From: Ancylobacter dichloromethanicus
GTDB taxonomy: Bacteria > Pseudomonadota > Alphaproteobacteria > Rhizobiales > Xanthobacteraceae
Assembly: GCF_018390645.1 (NCBI RefSeq)
Contig: NZ_JAHBGC010000020.1
Coordinates: 294,869-358,868 of the forward strand
Direction of reading: 5' to 3'
DNA: 64,000 bases
This document shows, piece by piece, positions 31,286-40,444 of this stretch. A program made the position numbers and the translations under genes. The stretch's first letter is position 1. Every line of letters begins with the position of its first letter. A model generated the notes under the pieces. The model was given only the letters and a program-made list of their open reading frames with translations, was not told the DNA's origin and did not search any database.

Positions 31286-31419
31286 CGCCGTGCTCAGGGT
31301 TGCAGATGGTCAGGCTATGCAGTCCATCCGAGCACCCTATCGAGACACCCTCAATCAACCCCTGGACGTGAATTGCGAAAGCTGCACGCTCCGGCATGCC
31401 GCGTTTTGTCGCAGGGGTG

Positions 31420-31881
31420 TCAGACCGGCGGCGCCATCAGATGTGCGACGCCGACGCCGACCCGCTCGCAGACCAGCTCGGCGATCATCAGCCGGTGGCA
31501 ATGCTCGGGATGACGCTCGAAGCACAGCACGCAGACCCGGCGGCCGGTCTTCACCAGTTCCGCGAGTTCATCGAGCTGGCCCTGCGCCGTCGGGGTGGCG
31601 AGGTGGGCGTCGTAGATGCGCCGCAACTGGTCGTAATGGCCGCTGCGCGCCGCCTGCCGCCCTTCCGCCGGCGTGCCAAGACCGCGCAGGTGCAGGTAGC
31701 CGATGCCGCGCTCCGCCACCCCGGCGGCGAGGTGGCTCTTGGAGAAGCCGGCCCGGCGCGAGGCGGCGACCGCACGCACGTCGACCAGCAGTTCGACCCC
31801 GGCCTCGCTCAGCGTGTCGAGCACGGCGGCGGAGGAGACCTGTTCGTAGCCGATGGTGAAAAGCGGCGGGCGATCCGTCAT
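31420..31881 (-). CDS. DUF488 family protein
   Basis: The 153-residue protein matches the DUF488 family: FTIGYEQVSSAAVLDTLSEAGVELLVDVRA, RAGFSKSHL, and the Cys/His block VCVLCFERHPEHCHR. The family is widespread and has no firm function, though the Cys-His block suggests metal or nucleic-acid contact. The start is MTDRPPLF. It is divergent from the HerA-like ATPase gene, 233 bp apart. Confidence 0.88.
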   Translation of the reverse strand: MTDRPPLFTIGYEQVSSAAVLDTLSEAGVELLVDVRAVAASRRAGFSKSHLAAGVAERGIGYLHLRGLGTPAEGRQAARSGHYDQLRRIYDAHLATPTAQGQLDELAELVKTGRRVCVLCFERHPEHCHRLMIAELVCERVGVGVAHLMAPPV

Positions 31882-32114
31882 GGCGAGAGGATGACCGCGA
31901 CGAGGGGGCTTGTCGAGCCGGACCGAATCTGTGGACTTCTTCGCCTTGTCCCGCGCGGGCGCGTCCTGCGTGCTAAACGCGGGACCGAGTGGGACGGTCG
32001 AGCAGAGCGTTTCCCGGACCGGAGCCCGCTTCGGCCGGCAGGGAACGCCCGGATTTCGCACAGTTCGACCCGTCGCCAAATGCGGCAGAAGGGTCCAGGG
32101 ACGCGTCATCGCAG

Positions 32115-33590
32115 ATGAAGATCGGTATCGAGCTTGGAAGCAGCAACGCCGGACAGCCGGTTCGGCTCGATCTGGAAGAACTGCTGTCCACGCGCCTGCT
32201 GGTGCAGGGCAATTCCGGCTCCGGCAAGTCGCATCTGCTGCGCCGGCTGCTGGAACAGAGCGCCGGCCACGTGCAGCAGGCGATCATCGACCCGGAGGGC
32301 GATTTCGTCGGGCTGGCCGAGCGCTTCGGCCATGTCGTCATCGATGCCGAGCGCACCGCCGGCGAGATCCAGCGCATCGCCGCCCGCATCCGCCGGCATC
32401 GCGCCTCGGTGGTGTTCAATCTCGAAGGGCTGGACGCGGACGCGCAGATGCGCTCGGCGGCGGCGTTTCTCAACGGGCTGTTCGAGGCCGATCGCGAGTA
32501 CTGGTTCCCGATGCTGGTCGTGGTCGACGAGGCGCAGCTCTTCGCCCCGGCCGGCGGCGGCGAGATTTCCGACGAGGCGCGGCGCATCTCGCTCTCGGCC
32601 ATGACCAACCTGATGTGTCGCGGCCGCAAGCGTGGCCTCGCCGGCGTCATCGCCACCCAGCGGCTCGCCAAGCTGGCCAAGAACGTCGCCGCGGAAGCCT
32701 CCAACTTCCTCATGGGCCGTACCTTCCTCGACATCGACATGGCGCGCGCCGCCGACCTGCTGGGCATGGAGAAGCGGCAGGCGGAGAGTTTTCGCGATCT
32801 GAATACCGGCTCCTTCGTGGCGCTCGGCCCGGCGCTGTCGCGCCGGCCGCTGGCGGTGAAGATCGGCGATGTCGAGACCGCCAGCCGCAACGGGCGCCCC
32901 TCGCTGATGCCCCCGCCGGAACTGGGCATGGCGCAGATCCAGGACCTCATCTTCGACGATCTCGGCACCGAGCCGCTGCCCGCGCCGCCGCCACGCCGCG
33001 CGCCGCCCGCCACCGAGGTCATCCTCGAAACGCTGGAGGACGCCCCGGCGCCGGTGCCGGGGCCGGTCGACCCCGAGGTCGCGGCCGCCTTCGAGGCCGA
33101 GCGCGAGGCGCTGGTCGAGGAGATCGTGCGCCAGTTCGTCTCGGACCCGGAAGCACCGTTCCGCTCGGCCGCCGCGCTCTATCCCGATTTCCTGGTGCAT
33201 TGCCGGGTGCGGCGGGTCGGCTCCAAGGTGCCGGACCTCGCCGAATTCACCCGCCGGCTCGCCATCGCCCGCGCCGGCCTCGATTCCCGCGCCGGCGACG
33301 AGAGCTGGGGCCGGGCGGTCGAGCAGGCCGCCGGGCTGCCGGAGGAGATGCAGGGCGTGTTCCTGCTGCTGGCGCGCGCCGGCATGGACGGCGCACCCTC
33401 GCCGGCCGACGAGGCGCTGGCGCGGGCCTATGGCAGCCGCTCGCCCTCGCGCGGGCGCTGGCTGCTGACCTATATGGAAGAGCGCGGCCACCTCGTCTGC
33501 GAGGCCGATTTCCGTGGCCGGCGGGTGGTGCGCTTTCCCGCGCTCGGCTGGAAGACCGCGCCGGGCGATCCCAAGGCGCTCACTGCCTGA
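32115..33590 (+). CDS. HerA-like ATPase (DUF87/VirB4-related P-loop protein)
   Basis: The 491-residue protein has a HerA/FtsK-type P-loop: QGNSGSGKSHLLRRLLEQ at about 31-48, IIDPEGDFVGLA, Walker B MLVVVDEAQLF at about 134-144 and IATQRLAKL. The stretch after about residue 280 is Pro-rich, then a helical C-terminal region of about 130 residues ends in a winged-helix-like segment (GRWLLTYMEERGHLVCEADFRGRRVVRFPALGW). HerA proteins translocate DNA, usually with NurA nuclease, but no nurA is nearby. The ATG at 32115 opens MKIGIELGSSN; the frame runs upstream without support. Confidence 0.85.
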   Translation: MKIGIELGSSNAGQPVRLDLEELLSTRLLVQGNSGSGKSHLLRRLLEQSAGHVQQAIIDPEGDFVGLAERFGHVVIDAERTAGEIQRIAARIRRHRASVVFNLEGLDADAQMRSAAAFLNGLFEADREYWFPMLVVVDEAQLFAPAGGGEISDEARRISLSAMTNLMCRGRKRGLAGVIATQRLAKLAKNVAAEASNFLMGRTFLDIDMARAADLLGMEKRQAESFRDLNTGSFVALGPALSRRPLAVKIGDVETASRNGRPSLMPPPELGMAQIQDLIFDDLGTEPLPAPPPRRAPPATEVILETLEDAPAPVPGPVDPEVAAAFEAEREALVEEIVRQFVSDPEAPFRSAAALYPDFLVHCRVRRVGSKVPDLAEFTRRLAIARAGLDSRAGDESWGRAVEQAAGLPEEMQGVFLLLARAGMDGAPSPADEALARAYGSRSPSRGRWLLTYMEERGHLVCEADFRGRRVVRFPALGWKTAPGDPKALTA

Positions 33591-33625
33591 GAATGTTCAC
33601 GCCGCGGCTGGGGGCTCTGCGTGCG

Positions 33626-33730
33626 TCGAGATGCGGGGCTGTGCCCCGCTCCTCAGCATGACGAAGGGCTTTTTGGTCGTGTCCCCTTCGTCATCCTGAG
33701 GTGCGAGCCGGAGGTGAGCCTCGAAGGACG
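33626..33730. repeat. Dispersed palindromic repeat, copy 2 (tail-to-tail pair)
   Basis: The left unit reads TCGAGATGCGGGG... CCTCAGCATGACGAAGG and the right unit CCTTCGTCATCCTGAGG... AGCCTCGAAGGA, so the ATGAC ends face each other. It sits between convergent genes and may help terminate both. Confidence 0.85.
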
Positions 33731-33744
33731 CGCCACCGTTCCAC

Positions 33745-35073
33745 TCACCCACCGTAGAGATAGCCCGGCAGCCAGAGCGCGAAGTTCGGGAAGGTGTAGA
33801 GCAGGACCATCGCGAACACGACGATGAAGATGAAGGGCATGACGCCGGAGAAGATTTCCTCGATCGTCACATGCTTGGGCGCCACGCCCTTCAGGTAGAA
33901 GGGAGCCATCGCCACCGGTGGCGACAGGAACGAGGTCTGCAGGTTCAGCGCCACCAGCACCCCGAAGAAGATCGGGTCGATGCCGAAATGGTCCAGCAGC
34001 GGCAGGAAGATGGGCAGGAAGATCACGATGATCTCGGTCCATTCCAGCGGCCAGCCGAGCACGAAGATGATGATCTGGGTGAGGATCAGGAAGCCGATCG
34101 GCCCGATGTCCAGACCCATGATGAACTCTTCGACCACGCGCTGCCCGCCGAGCAGGGCGAACACGGCGGAGAACACCGCCGAACCGACGAAGAGCCAGCA
34201 CACCATGGCCGAGGCACGCGCGGTGAGGAACACCGAATCCTTCAGCTTCTCGACGCTGAAGGTGCGGTAGGCGAGGGCGAGGACGATGGCGCCGAGCGCA
34301 CCGACCGCCGCCGCCTCGGATGGTGTGGCGAGGCCGAAGATGATGCAGCCCAGCACGGTGACGATCAGCGCGACGAGGGGAAGAAACGAGGTCAGCAGCG
34401 CCCAGATGATGGTCAGCGTCGGCACGTTGCGTTCCGCTTCCGGCAGCTTCGGTGCCAGAGAGGGGTTCAGCATCGCACGGATGATGACGTAGGCGATATA
34501 CATGCCCGCCAGCGCCAGGCCGGGAAAGAAGGCGGCCGCATAGAGCTTGACCACCGAGACGCCGGCCGTGGCGCCGTAGAGGATGAGCATCACGCTGGGC
34601 GGCAGCAGGATGCCGAGGCAGCCGCCCGCGCACACCACGCCCGAGGCGATCTTGGTGTCATAGCCGGCGCGCAGCATCGCCGGAAAGGCCAGCAGGCCCA
34701 TCAGCGTGACGACGGCGCCGACGATGCCGGTGGCGGTGGCGAACAGGGCGCAGGTGATGAGGGTGGCGACGGCGAGCGAGCCGGGAATCCAGCCGGCGGC
34801 GAGCTGGATGGCGCGGAACAGCCGGTCGAGGATGTTGGCGCGCTCGATCACATAGCCCATGAACAGGAACAGCGGGATCGAGATCAGCACGTCGTTCGCC
34901 ATCACCGAATAGGTGCGCTGGACGAAGAGCTGGAAGATGCCGTCGCCGATCGAGAGGTAGCCGAAGGCGACGCCCAGCGCCATCAGGGTGAAGGCGATGG
35001 GGAAGCCGAGCATCAGCAGGATGAGGAAGACAACCAGCATCAGGATGCCGAGTGCGGGATCGGACAGGAACAT
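33745..35073 (-). CDS. dctM: TRAP transporter large permease DctM
   Basis: The 442-residue membrane protein is the sodium-coupled transport subunit of a TRAP system, with about twelve helices. Family marks are the start FLSDPALGILMLVVFLILLMLGFPIAF, a PLFLFMGYVIERANI segment, GGCLGILLPPSVMLILYG and PSEAAAVGALGA. The ATG overlaps the DctQ stop (TGATG). It is last in the transporter operon; its end is followed by a palindromic repeat. Confidence 0.95.
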   Translation of the reverse strand: MFLSDPALGILMLVVFLILLMLGFPIAFTLMALGVAFGYLSIGDGIFQLFVQRTYSVMANDVLISIPLFLFMGYVIERANILDRLFRAIQLAAGWIPGSLAVATLITCALFATATGIVGAVVTLMGLLAFPAMLRAGYDTKIASGVVCAGGCLGILLPPSVMLILYGATAGVSVVKLYAAAFFPGLALAGMYIAYVIIRAMLNPSLAPKLPEAERNVPTLTIIWALLTSFLPLVALIVTVLGCIIFGLATPSEAAAVGALGAIVLALAYRTFSVEKLKDSVFLTARASAMVCWLFVGSAVFSAVFALLGGQRVVEEFIMGLDIGPIGFLILTQIIIFVLGWPLEWTEIIVIFLPIFLPLLDHFGIDPIFFGVLVALNLQTSFLSPPVAMAPFYLKGVAPKHVTIEEIFSGVMPFIFIVVFAMVLLYTFPNFALWLPGYLYGG

Positions 35074-35702
35074 CACAGGGAACCCCGGGTGGTGGATTCA
35101 CGCTCGGCAGCGTTTGCGGCAGCTTCTTCCCGGGCGGCTTTGGCGGCCGCCTCGTCGAGAATGATCTTCTCCAGTTCTTCCACGTCGTGCAGCCGCTGCG
35201 GCCAGTCGCCGTCGCGGATGCAGATCCAGCAGCGCACCACCTCGACCATGCCCTGCAGCAGCATCATCACGCCGGTAATGGGAATGAGCGCCTTGAACGG
35301 CCAGATCACCGGCCCGTCCGGGCTGAAGGAGGAGTGCTCGTTCAGCAGGTAGGACAGGTAGAAATAGCCCCAGCCGGAATAGATCAGCGCCAATATGCCG
35401 GGGAAGTAGAACAGGAAGTAGAGCGCCAGGTCGGTCTTCGCCTGGGTGCGCGGATGCCACTTCCGGTACACGAAGTCGGCTCGGACATGGCCGTTGCGCG
35501 ACAGGGTGTAGGCGCCGGCCATCATGAACAGCGCGCCATAGAGCATGAGGCTGACATCGTAGACCCAGGTGGTGGGGTCGTTCAGGACGTAGCGGCGGAA
35601 CACCTCGTAGCAGACGACGGCCATGAGGATGACGATGCACCAGGCGAACACCTTGCCGATGAAGGCGTTCACCCGGTCAACGCCGAGAAGGATGGATTGC
35701 AT
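35073..35702 (-). CDS. dctQ: TRAP transporter small permease DctQ
   Basis: The 209-residue protein has four helices and the DctQ pattern AFIGKVFAWCIVILMAVVCYEVFRRYVLNDPTTWVYDVSLMLYGALFMMAGAYTL. Length and the cytoplasmic Ala/Glu-rich tail (EEAAANAAERE) fit the small subunit of mannitol/chloroaromatic/2-oxo-acid type TRAP systems. The start is MQSILLGVDR; 55 more upstream codons in frame are not coding-like. Confidence 0.92.
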   Translation of the reverse strand: MQSILLGVDRVNAFIGKVFAWCIVILMAVVCYEVFRRYVLNDPTTWVYDVSLMLYGALFMMAGAYTLSRNGHVRADFVYRKWHPRTQAKTDLALYFLFYFPGILALIYSGWGYFYLSYLLNEHSSFSPDGPVIWPFKALIPITGVMMLLQGMVEVVRCWICIRDGDWPQRLHDVEELEKIILDEAAAKAAREEAAANAAERESTTRGSL

Positions 35703-35831
35703 GGGAAGGGGCCTCTTGTGGCATGGCACGGGCGGCGCGGGCTTCGGGCGCGGCCATTTGGGCGCACCTCCGCACCGGTGCGCGGAGCCGTGTCGCGGTC
35801 CTGTGCGCAGACCACCAGTGCCGTGCCGAAA

Positions 35832-35863
35832 CCAAAAGCCCCTCTCCGTCGCCGGAGAGGGGC
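35832..35863 (-). terminator. Terminator-like hairpin between dctP and dctQM
   Basis: On the minus strand GCCCCTCTCC pairs with GGAGAGGGGC and is followed by TTTTGG. It lies just after the dctP stop and before dctQ, so binding-protein mRNA should exceed permease mRNA. Confidence 0.75.
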
Positions 35864-35878
35864 GCACGCGACAGCCGG

Positions 35879-37018
35879 TCAGGCCGTCTTGAAGAAGTGG
35901 TCGTAGGCGAACTTCGAGTCCGGCTCATATTCGAGACGGAAGCCGACGATGCGCTTGGCCCAGTCCTTCTGGCTGTCGACGACCTTCTTGAACACCGGAT
36001 CGGCCGAGAGGTTGGCGATCACGGTATCCCAGGCATTGAGCTGGGCCTCGAGCACCGCCTTCGGCGTCGGCAGAACCTTCACGCCGCGCGCCTTGATGGC
36101 TTCGAGATCCTTCGAGTAGCGGTCCTGCGCCTTCCACATCATGGTTGCGGAAGTGGCGTCGGACGCACCCTTGAGGATTTCCTGCACGTCGTTGGGCAGG
36201 CTGTCGAACTTGGTCTTGTTGAACAGGATCTCGAAGCATTCGAGCGCCTGATGGTAGCTGCCGAGCATGTAGACCTTGGCCACGTCGGGGAAGCCGAGGA
36301 TAAGGTCGGAGGAGGGGTTGTTGAACTCGGCGCCGTCGAGCAGGCCACGATCGATCGCCGGCACGATTTCGCCGCCCGGCACGATCGTCACCGCCGCGCC
36401 GAATTCCTTGAACAGATCCGCGCCGAGGCCGACGGTGCGGTATTTCATGCCCCTCATGTCGTCGGCGCTGGTGATTTCCTTCTTGAACCAGCCCAGCGGC
36501 TGGCTCGGCATCGGGCCGGTCAGCATGCCGACGACGTTCAGCTTCAGCGTGTTCTGCACCAGGTCGTCATAGAGTTCCTGGCCGCCGCCGTAGCGGACCC
36601 AGCCGAGCAGTTCGTCGGCGTCCCAGCCGAAGGCCGGGGCGGTACCGAACAGCGAGAACGCCTTGCTCTTGCCGTACCAATAGGCGGCGACGCCATGGCC
36701 GCCGTCGAGAATACCCGAGGACACCGCGTCGAGCATCTGGAAGGCGGGAACGACCGAGCCCGCCGGCAGGATCTCCAGCTCGACGCGCCCGCCGGTCATG
36801 GCATTGACGCGTTTCACATAGTCGCCGGCGAACTCGTGGAAGATGTCCTTGTTCGGCCAGGTGGACTGGAATTTCAGCTTGATCGGGGCCTGCGCGTGCA
36901 CAGCGGGGGCCGCGACGGTGACGCTGGCGGCGGCCGCGGCGGCAGTGGCAATGAAGCGGCGGCGACTGGTACCCGTGTCCTGACGCGCGTCCGTGCTCTT
37001 CCCTGACGTTTCGGTCAT
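35879..37018 (-). CDS. dctP: TRAP transporter substrate-binding protein DctP, Tat-exported
   Basis: The 379-residue binding protein has a twin-arginine signal (TSRRRFIATAAAAAASVTVAAPAVHA). The mature part (IKLKFQSTWPNKDIFHEFAGDYVKRVN; GGHGVAAYWYGKSKAFSLFGTAPAFGWDADELLGW) matches the FcbT1/TakP-type cluster of the family, whose members bind 2-oxo acids, lactate or chlorobenzoates. Exact ligand is unknown. It starts the TRAP operon, followed by a terminator-like hairpin and then dctQM. Confidence 0.93.
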   Translation of the reverse strand: MTETSGKSTDARQDTGTSRRRFIATAAAAAASVTVAAPAVHAQAPIKLKFQSTWPNKDIFHEFAGDYVKRVNAMTGGRVELEILPAGSVVPAFQMLDAVSSGILDGGHGVAAYWYGKSKAFSLFGTAPAFGWDADELLGWVRYGGGQELYDDLVQNTLKLNVVGMLTGPMPSQPLGWFKKEITSADDMRGMKYRTVGLGADLFKEFGAAVTIVPGGEIVPAIDRGLLDGAEFNNPSSDLILGFPDVAKVYMLGSYHQALECFEILFNKTKFDSLPNDVQEILKGASDATSATMMWKAQDRYSKDLEAIKARGVKVLPTPKAVLEAQLNAWDTVIANLSADPVFKKVVDSQKDWAKRIVGFRLEYEPDSKFAYDHFFKTA

Positions 37019-37382
37019 GGGCGGTTCCTCCTATGGCGTTTCCTTGCGGGTCGTGCCCGCCGGGCGGCGATTGATCGCCTTGTCCCGATGCCGCAAGGAG
37101 ACGATGCCGGAAGGGCGAGTGCAAGCCCTAATTCATGATTTTTACTGTAATCGCGTCATCCGAAAGTCGAATGCTTGCGGATATGCGCGCGTCGCGGCGC
37201 AACGGTCGGGCTTTCTCTGCGGCAGGGCGTCTGCCGGTCACGGGGCGGGCGCGCTCCTGCCGGCGCGGGTGGGGCGGCAAATCACTGCCGGGTGCCCGGA
37301 TCGTCATCCGTCTGTCATCGGCAGGGACTTGAACCGCATCAGCGCGGGCGGTCGGCCCGCTTTGAGATCGGAGTTCCCCGTC
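37019..37382. other. Divergent region between dctP and the phytase-like gene
   Basis: This 364-bp region has no supported gene. It includes an AT-richer block near 37125-37165 (AATTCATGATTTTTACTGTAATCG), likely part of the dctP promoter on the minus strand, and a PHO-box-like repeat near 37301 on the plus side. Confidence 0.45.
37301..37318 (+). promoter_or_regulatory. PHO-box-like repeat upstream of the phytase-like gene
   Basis: TCGTCAT (37301..37307), four bases CCGT, then CTGTCAT (37312..37318). The 11-bp period and 7+4+7 layout match the PhoB box (consensus CTGTCAT repeats); the first unit matches 5 of 7 and the second 7 of 7. It is 64 bp before the start codon. Confidence 0.45.
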
Positions 37383-39599
37383 ATGCGCCCGATGCTTCTC
37401 GCCAGCGTTTCCGCCGCCGTGCTCGCGCTCGTCGCGCTGGCGTCGCCGTCTTCTGCGGCCGACGCAGCGTTCAATCGCATCGCCACCTTCAATGTGGTGG
37501 AGAACCTGCCGGCCGGCACCGACCCGGCCAAGTCGACCGCCGCGGAGATCATCACCTTCACCGAGGACGGCAACACGCTGATCTACAGCGACAGCCCCGG
37601 CCAGCGGATCGGCTTCATCGACATCACCGACCCGGCGGCGCCGAAGCCGGCCGGCGTGGTCGCGCTCGACGGCGAGCCGACCACGACGGTGGTGATCGGC
37701 GGCAAGGCCTATGTCGGCGTCAACACCTCGGAATCGAAGTCCAAGCCCTCCGGCCATCTCGCCGTGGTCGACCTCGCCACCCGCAAGGTCGAGGACAAGA
37801 TCGACATCGGCGGCCAGCCGGACTCGATCACCAAGAGCCCGGACGGCAGCTACCTCGCCATCGCGATCGAGAATGAGCGTGACGAGGACCTGGACGACGG
37901 CGCTCTCCCGCAGATGCCGGCCGGCAACCTCACCACCTTCGAGGTGAAGAACGGCCGCGTCGTCGACGAATCCAGGAAGGTGATCGACCTAACCGGCCTC
38001 GCCGCCGTGGCCCCCGAGGACCCCGAGCCGGAATATGTCGACATCAACTCGCGCAACGAGGTGGTCGTCACCCTGCAGGAGAACAACCACATCGTCGTGG
38101 TCGACCTGCCCACCGGCAAGGTCACGGCGCATTTCTCCGCCGGCACCGTCGATCTCGACCAGATCGACACCAAGAAGGATGGCGTCATCGACCTGTCCGG
38201 CTCCAAGAAGGCGGTGCCGCGCGAGCCCGATACCGTGCAGTGGATCGACGACGATCGCTTCGTCATCGCCAATGAAGGCGACTGGAAGGGCGGCACGCGC
38301 GGCTTCTCGATCTTCGACAAGACCGGCAAGCTGCTGTTCGAGAGCGGCAACGCGCCGGAGCATCTGGCGGTGCGGCTCGGCCATTACCCCGACAAGCGCA
38401 ACAAGAAGGGCATCGAGATGGAGGGCGCGGAAGTCGCGACCTTCGACGGCGAGCGCCTGATCTTCGTCGCCTCGGAGCGCGGCTCGCTGGTCTTCGTCTA
38501 TCGCGACAAGGGCGGCGCCGAGGCGCCGGAACTGCTGCAGGTGCTGCCGGGCGGCATCGGGCCGGAGGGGCTGATCGCCATTCCCGCCCGCGAACTCTTC
38601 GTCACCGCGGCCGAGACCGACCTGCGCAAGAAGGGCGGCATCGGCTCCGTCGTCACCGTGTATCAGCGCCAGCCGGGCGCCAAGCCGGCCTATCCGACCA
38701 TCGTTTCGGCGGACGGCCCGGACGGGCTGCCGATCTGGTGGTCGGCCCTGTCGGGCTTCGCCGCCGACGCCAAGGAGCCGGGCAAGCTCTATGCGGTGAC
38801 CGACAGCGCCTATGCGCAGGCGCGCATCCTCACCGTCGACGCCACCGCGACGCCGGCCCGGATCGTCGCCGCCACCGTGCTGACCAAGGACGGCGCGCCG
38901 GCCAAGGGGCTCGACCTCGAAGGCATCGCGGTGCGTCCCGAGGGCGGCTTCTGGGTCGTCTCCGAAGGCAACCCGGAAAATAAGGAAAAGGCGACGCAGA
39001 ACCTGCTGCTGCGCGTCGACGCCGACGGCACCGTCGCCGAGGAGATCGCGCTTCCCGAGGCGGTGGCCGCGCAGGCCGGCCGCTTCGGCTTCGAGGGCGT
39101 CGCGGTCATCGGCTCCGGCGCCGACGAGACGGTGTGGATCGCCGTCCAGCGCGAGTGGAAGGACGACCCGAAGGGCTTCACCAAGCTCATCGCCTACAAG
39201 CCCGCCGACAAGAGCTGGGGCTATGTGCGCTACCCGCTCGACGCGTCCGCCAAGGGCTGGGTCGGCCTCTCCGAGCTGGCGCCCTACAAGGACGGGCTGA
39301 TCGCCATCGAGCGCGACAACCAGATCGGCTCGGACGCGGCGATCAAGAAGCTCGCCTATGTCTCGCTCAAGGGGGTGACGCCGGTGGTTCTCGGCAGCGA
39401 GGACAAGCCGGCTGAACTCACCAAGAGCGAGGTCAAGGACCTGCTGTCGCTGCTCCAGGCGCCGCACGGCTATGTGCTTGACAAGGTCGAGAGCTTCGCT
39501 ATCGACGCCAATGGCAACGCCTTCATCGTCACCGACAATGACGGCGTCGACGGTTCCTCGGGCGAGACCCAGTTCATCTCGCTCGGCAAGCTCGACTGA
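37383..39599 (+). CDS. Secreted esterase-like-activity-of-phytase family protein with beta-propeller
   Basis: The 738-residue protein has signal peptide MRPMLLASVSAAVLALVALASPSSA. Residues of about 27-410 look like a beta-propeller (IGFIDITDPAAPKPAGVVALDGEPTTTVVIGGKAYV; HLAVVDLATRKVEDKIDIGGQPDSITKSPDGSYLAIA). From about 430 the phytase-like esterase family is clear (GLPIWWSALSGFAADAKEPGKLYAVTDSAYAQARIL; GLDLEGIAVRPEGGFWVVSEGN; FGFEGVAVIG). It may free phosphate or other esters in the periplasm. A PHO-box-like repeat upstream agrees with phosphate control. Catalysis in the family is poorly defined. Confidence 0.85.
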   Translation: MRPMLLASVSAAVLALVALASPSSAADAAFNRIATFNVVENLPAGTDPAKSTAAEIITFTEDGNTLIYSDSPGQRIGFIDITDPAAPKPAGVVALDGEPTTTVVIGGKAYVGVNTSESKSKPSGHLAVVDLATRKVEDKIDIGGQPDSITKSPDGSYLAIAIENERDEDLDDGALPQMPAGNLTTFEVKNGRVVDESRKVIDLTGLAAVAPEDPEPEYVDINSRNEVVVTLQENNHIVVVDLPTGKVTAHFSAGTVDLDQIDTKKDGVIDLSGSKKAVPREPDTVQWIDDDRFVIANEGDWKGGTRGFSIFDKTGKLLFESGNAPEHLAVRLGHYPDKRNKKGIEMEGAEVATFDGERLIFVASERGSLVFVYRDKGGAEAPELLQVLPGGIGPEGLIAIPARELFVTAAETDLRKKGGIGSVVTVYQRQPGAKPAYPTIVSADGPDGLPIWWSALSGFAADAKEPGKLYAVTDSAYAQARILTVDATATPARIVAATVLTKDGAPAKGLDLEGIAVRPEGGFWVVSEGNPENKEKATQNLLLRVDADGTVAEEIALPEAVAAQAGRFGFEGVAVIGSGADETVWIAVQREWKDDPKGFTKLIAYKPADKSWGYVRYPLDASAKGWVGLSELAPYKDGLIAIERDNQIGSDAAIKKLAYVSLKGVTPVVLGSEDKPAELTKSEVKDLLSLLQAPHGYVLDKVESFAIDANGNAFIVTDNDGVDGSSGETQFISLGKLD

Positions 39600-39612
39600 G
39601 GGCAAGCGTCAC

Positions 39613-39636
39613 GCAGGCCGCTTCGGCGGCCTGCTT
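39613..39636 (+). terminator. Hairpin after the phytase-like gene
   Basis: GCAGGCCGC pairs with GCGGCCTGC over a TTCG loop; only two T follow, so it is a hairpin with weak terminator character. Confidence 0.5.
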
Positions 39637-39666
39637 CGCCCGACGCTGCCTTGCCAAGGGGCCGTG

Positions 39667-39768
39667 CTTCGAGGCCCTGCTGCGCAGGGCACCTCGGCAT
39701 GACGAAGCCTCATTCTGTGAAAAGGCAACGTCATCCTGAGGCGCGAGCGCAGCGAGCCTCGAAGGAGG
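39667..39768. repeat. Dispersed palindromic repeat, copy 3 (tail-to-tail pair)
   Basis: Left unit CTTCGAGGCCCTGC... CACCTCGGCATGACG and right unit CGTCATCCTGAGGCGC... CCTCGAAGGAGG, with ATGAC ends facing as in copy 2. It lies between convergent genes. Confidence 0.85.
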
Positions 39769-39803
39769 GTCGGCCCGTACCTGCGGCCCGCGCCTCTGCT
39801 CCC

Positions 39804-40424
39804 TCAGTCGAGCACGGCGGCCTTCAGCAGGCACACCATGGTGGCGTGGGCCGGTTCGGTGCCCATGTTGCGGATGATGTGGCGGCGGTCGCAGCGGTAG
39901 CGCAGCGTCTCGCCGGCGCGGGCGGTCTCCACCACGTCGCCGCACTCGACCTGCAATTCGCCGGCGAGCACGGATAGGCACTCCACCGAGCCGCGCTGGT
40001 GGCCGTCCGACACCAGCTCGCCGCCCGGCCCGGCGACGAAGTCGAACCATTGCAGCCATTCCACCGTCTTGATCCAGCCGGTGATGGTCAGCCGGCACTT
40101 GCCGTCCTCGGAGACCAGGATCGGCGTATCGGCGCGGGTCAGGTGCTCGACGAACGGCTCGTCGTCGGTCGCCGCCATGAAGCGGTCGATCGACATGTCG
40201 AGCGCCTGCGAGAGCCGCCAGACGGTGGCCAGCGTCGGGTTGGTCTCGTTGCGCTCGATCTGGCTGATGATCGATTTGGCGACGCCGGACTGCTCGGAAA
40301 GCTCGGACAGCGAGAGATTGTAGGCCTTGCGCAGGCGCTGGATGGTACGGCCGAGCTGGCCGGTGATCGCCTGCGCCCCGGCATCCATGTCGCCTCGATC
40401 GAGACTGCGCGTTCGGCCCGACAT
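39804..40424 (-). CDS. XRE-family transcriptional regulator with C-terminal cupin
   Basis: The 206-residue regulator has a helix-turn-helix at about 24-80 (LRKAYNLSLSELSEQSGVAKSIISQIERNETNPTLATVWRLSQAL) and a cupin_2 barrel at about 120-200 (SVECLSVLAGELQVECGDVVETARAGETLRYRCDRRHIIRN). Such HTH-cupin regulators (PuuR, SutR-like) often control amine or amino-acid catabolism next door. It is divergent from a PLP dehydratase, 146 bp away. AGGAG sits 5 nt before the ATG. The palindrome ACATGT at 40450..40455 lies 26 bp upstream. Confidence 0.92.
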   Translation of the reverse strand: MSGRTRSLDRGDMDAGAQAITGQLGRTIQRLRKAYNLSLSELSEQSGVAKSIISQIERNETNPTLATVWRLSQALDMSIDRFMAATDDEPFVEHLTRADTPILVSEDGKCRLTITGWIKTVEWLQWFDFVAGPGGELVSDGHQRGSVECLSVLAGELQVECGDVVETARAGETLRYRCDRRHIIRNMGTEPAHATMVCLLKAAVLD

Positions 40425-40444
40425 GCCGGCTCCTGTTTGGCGTT

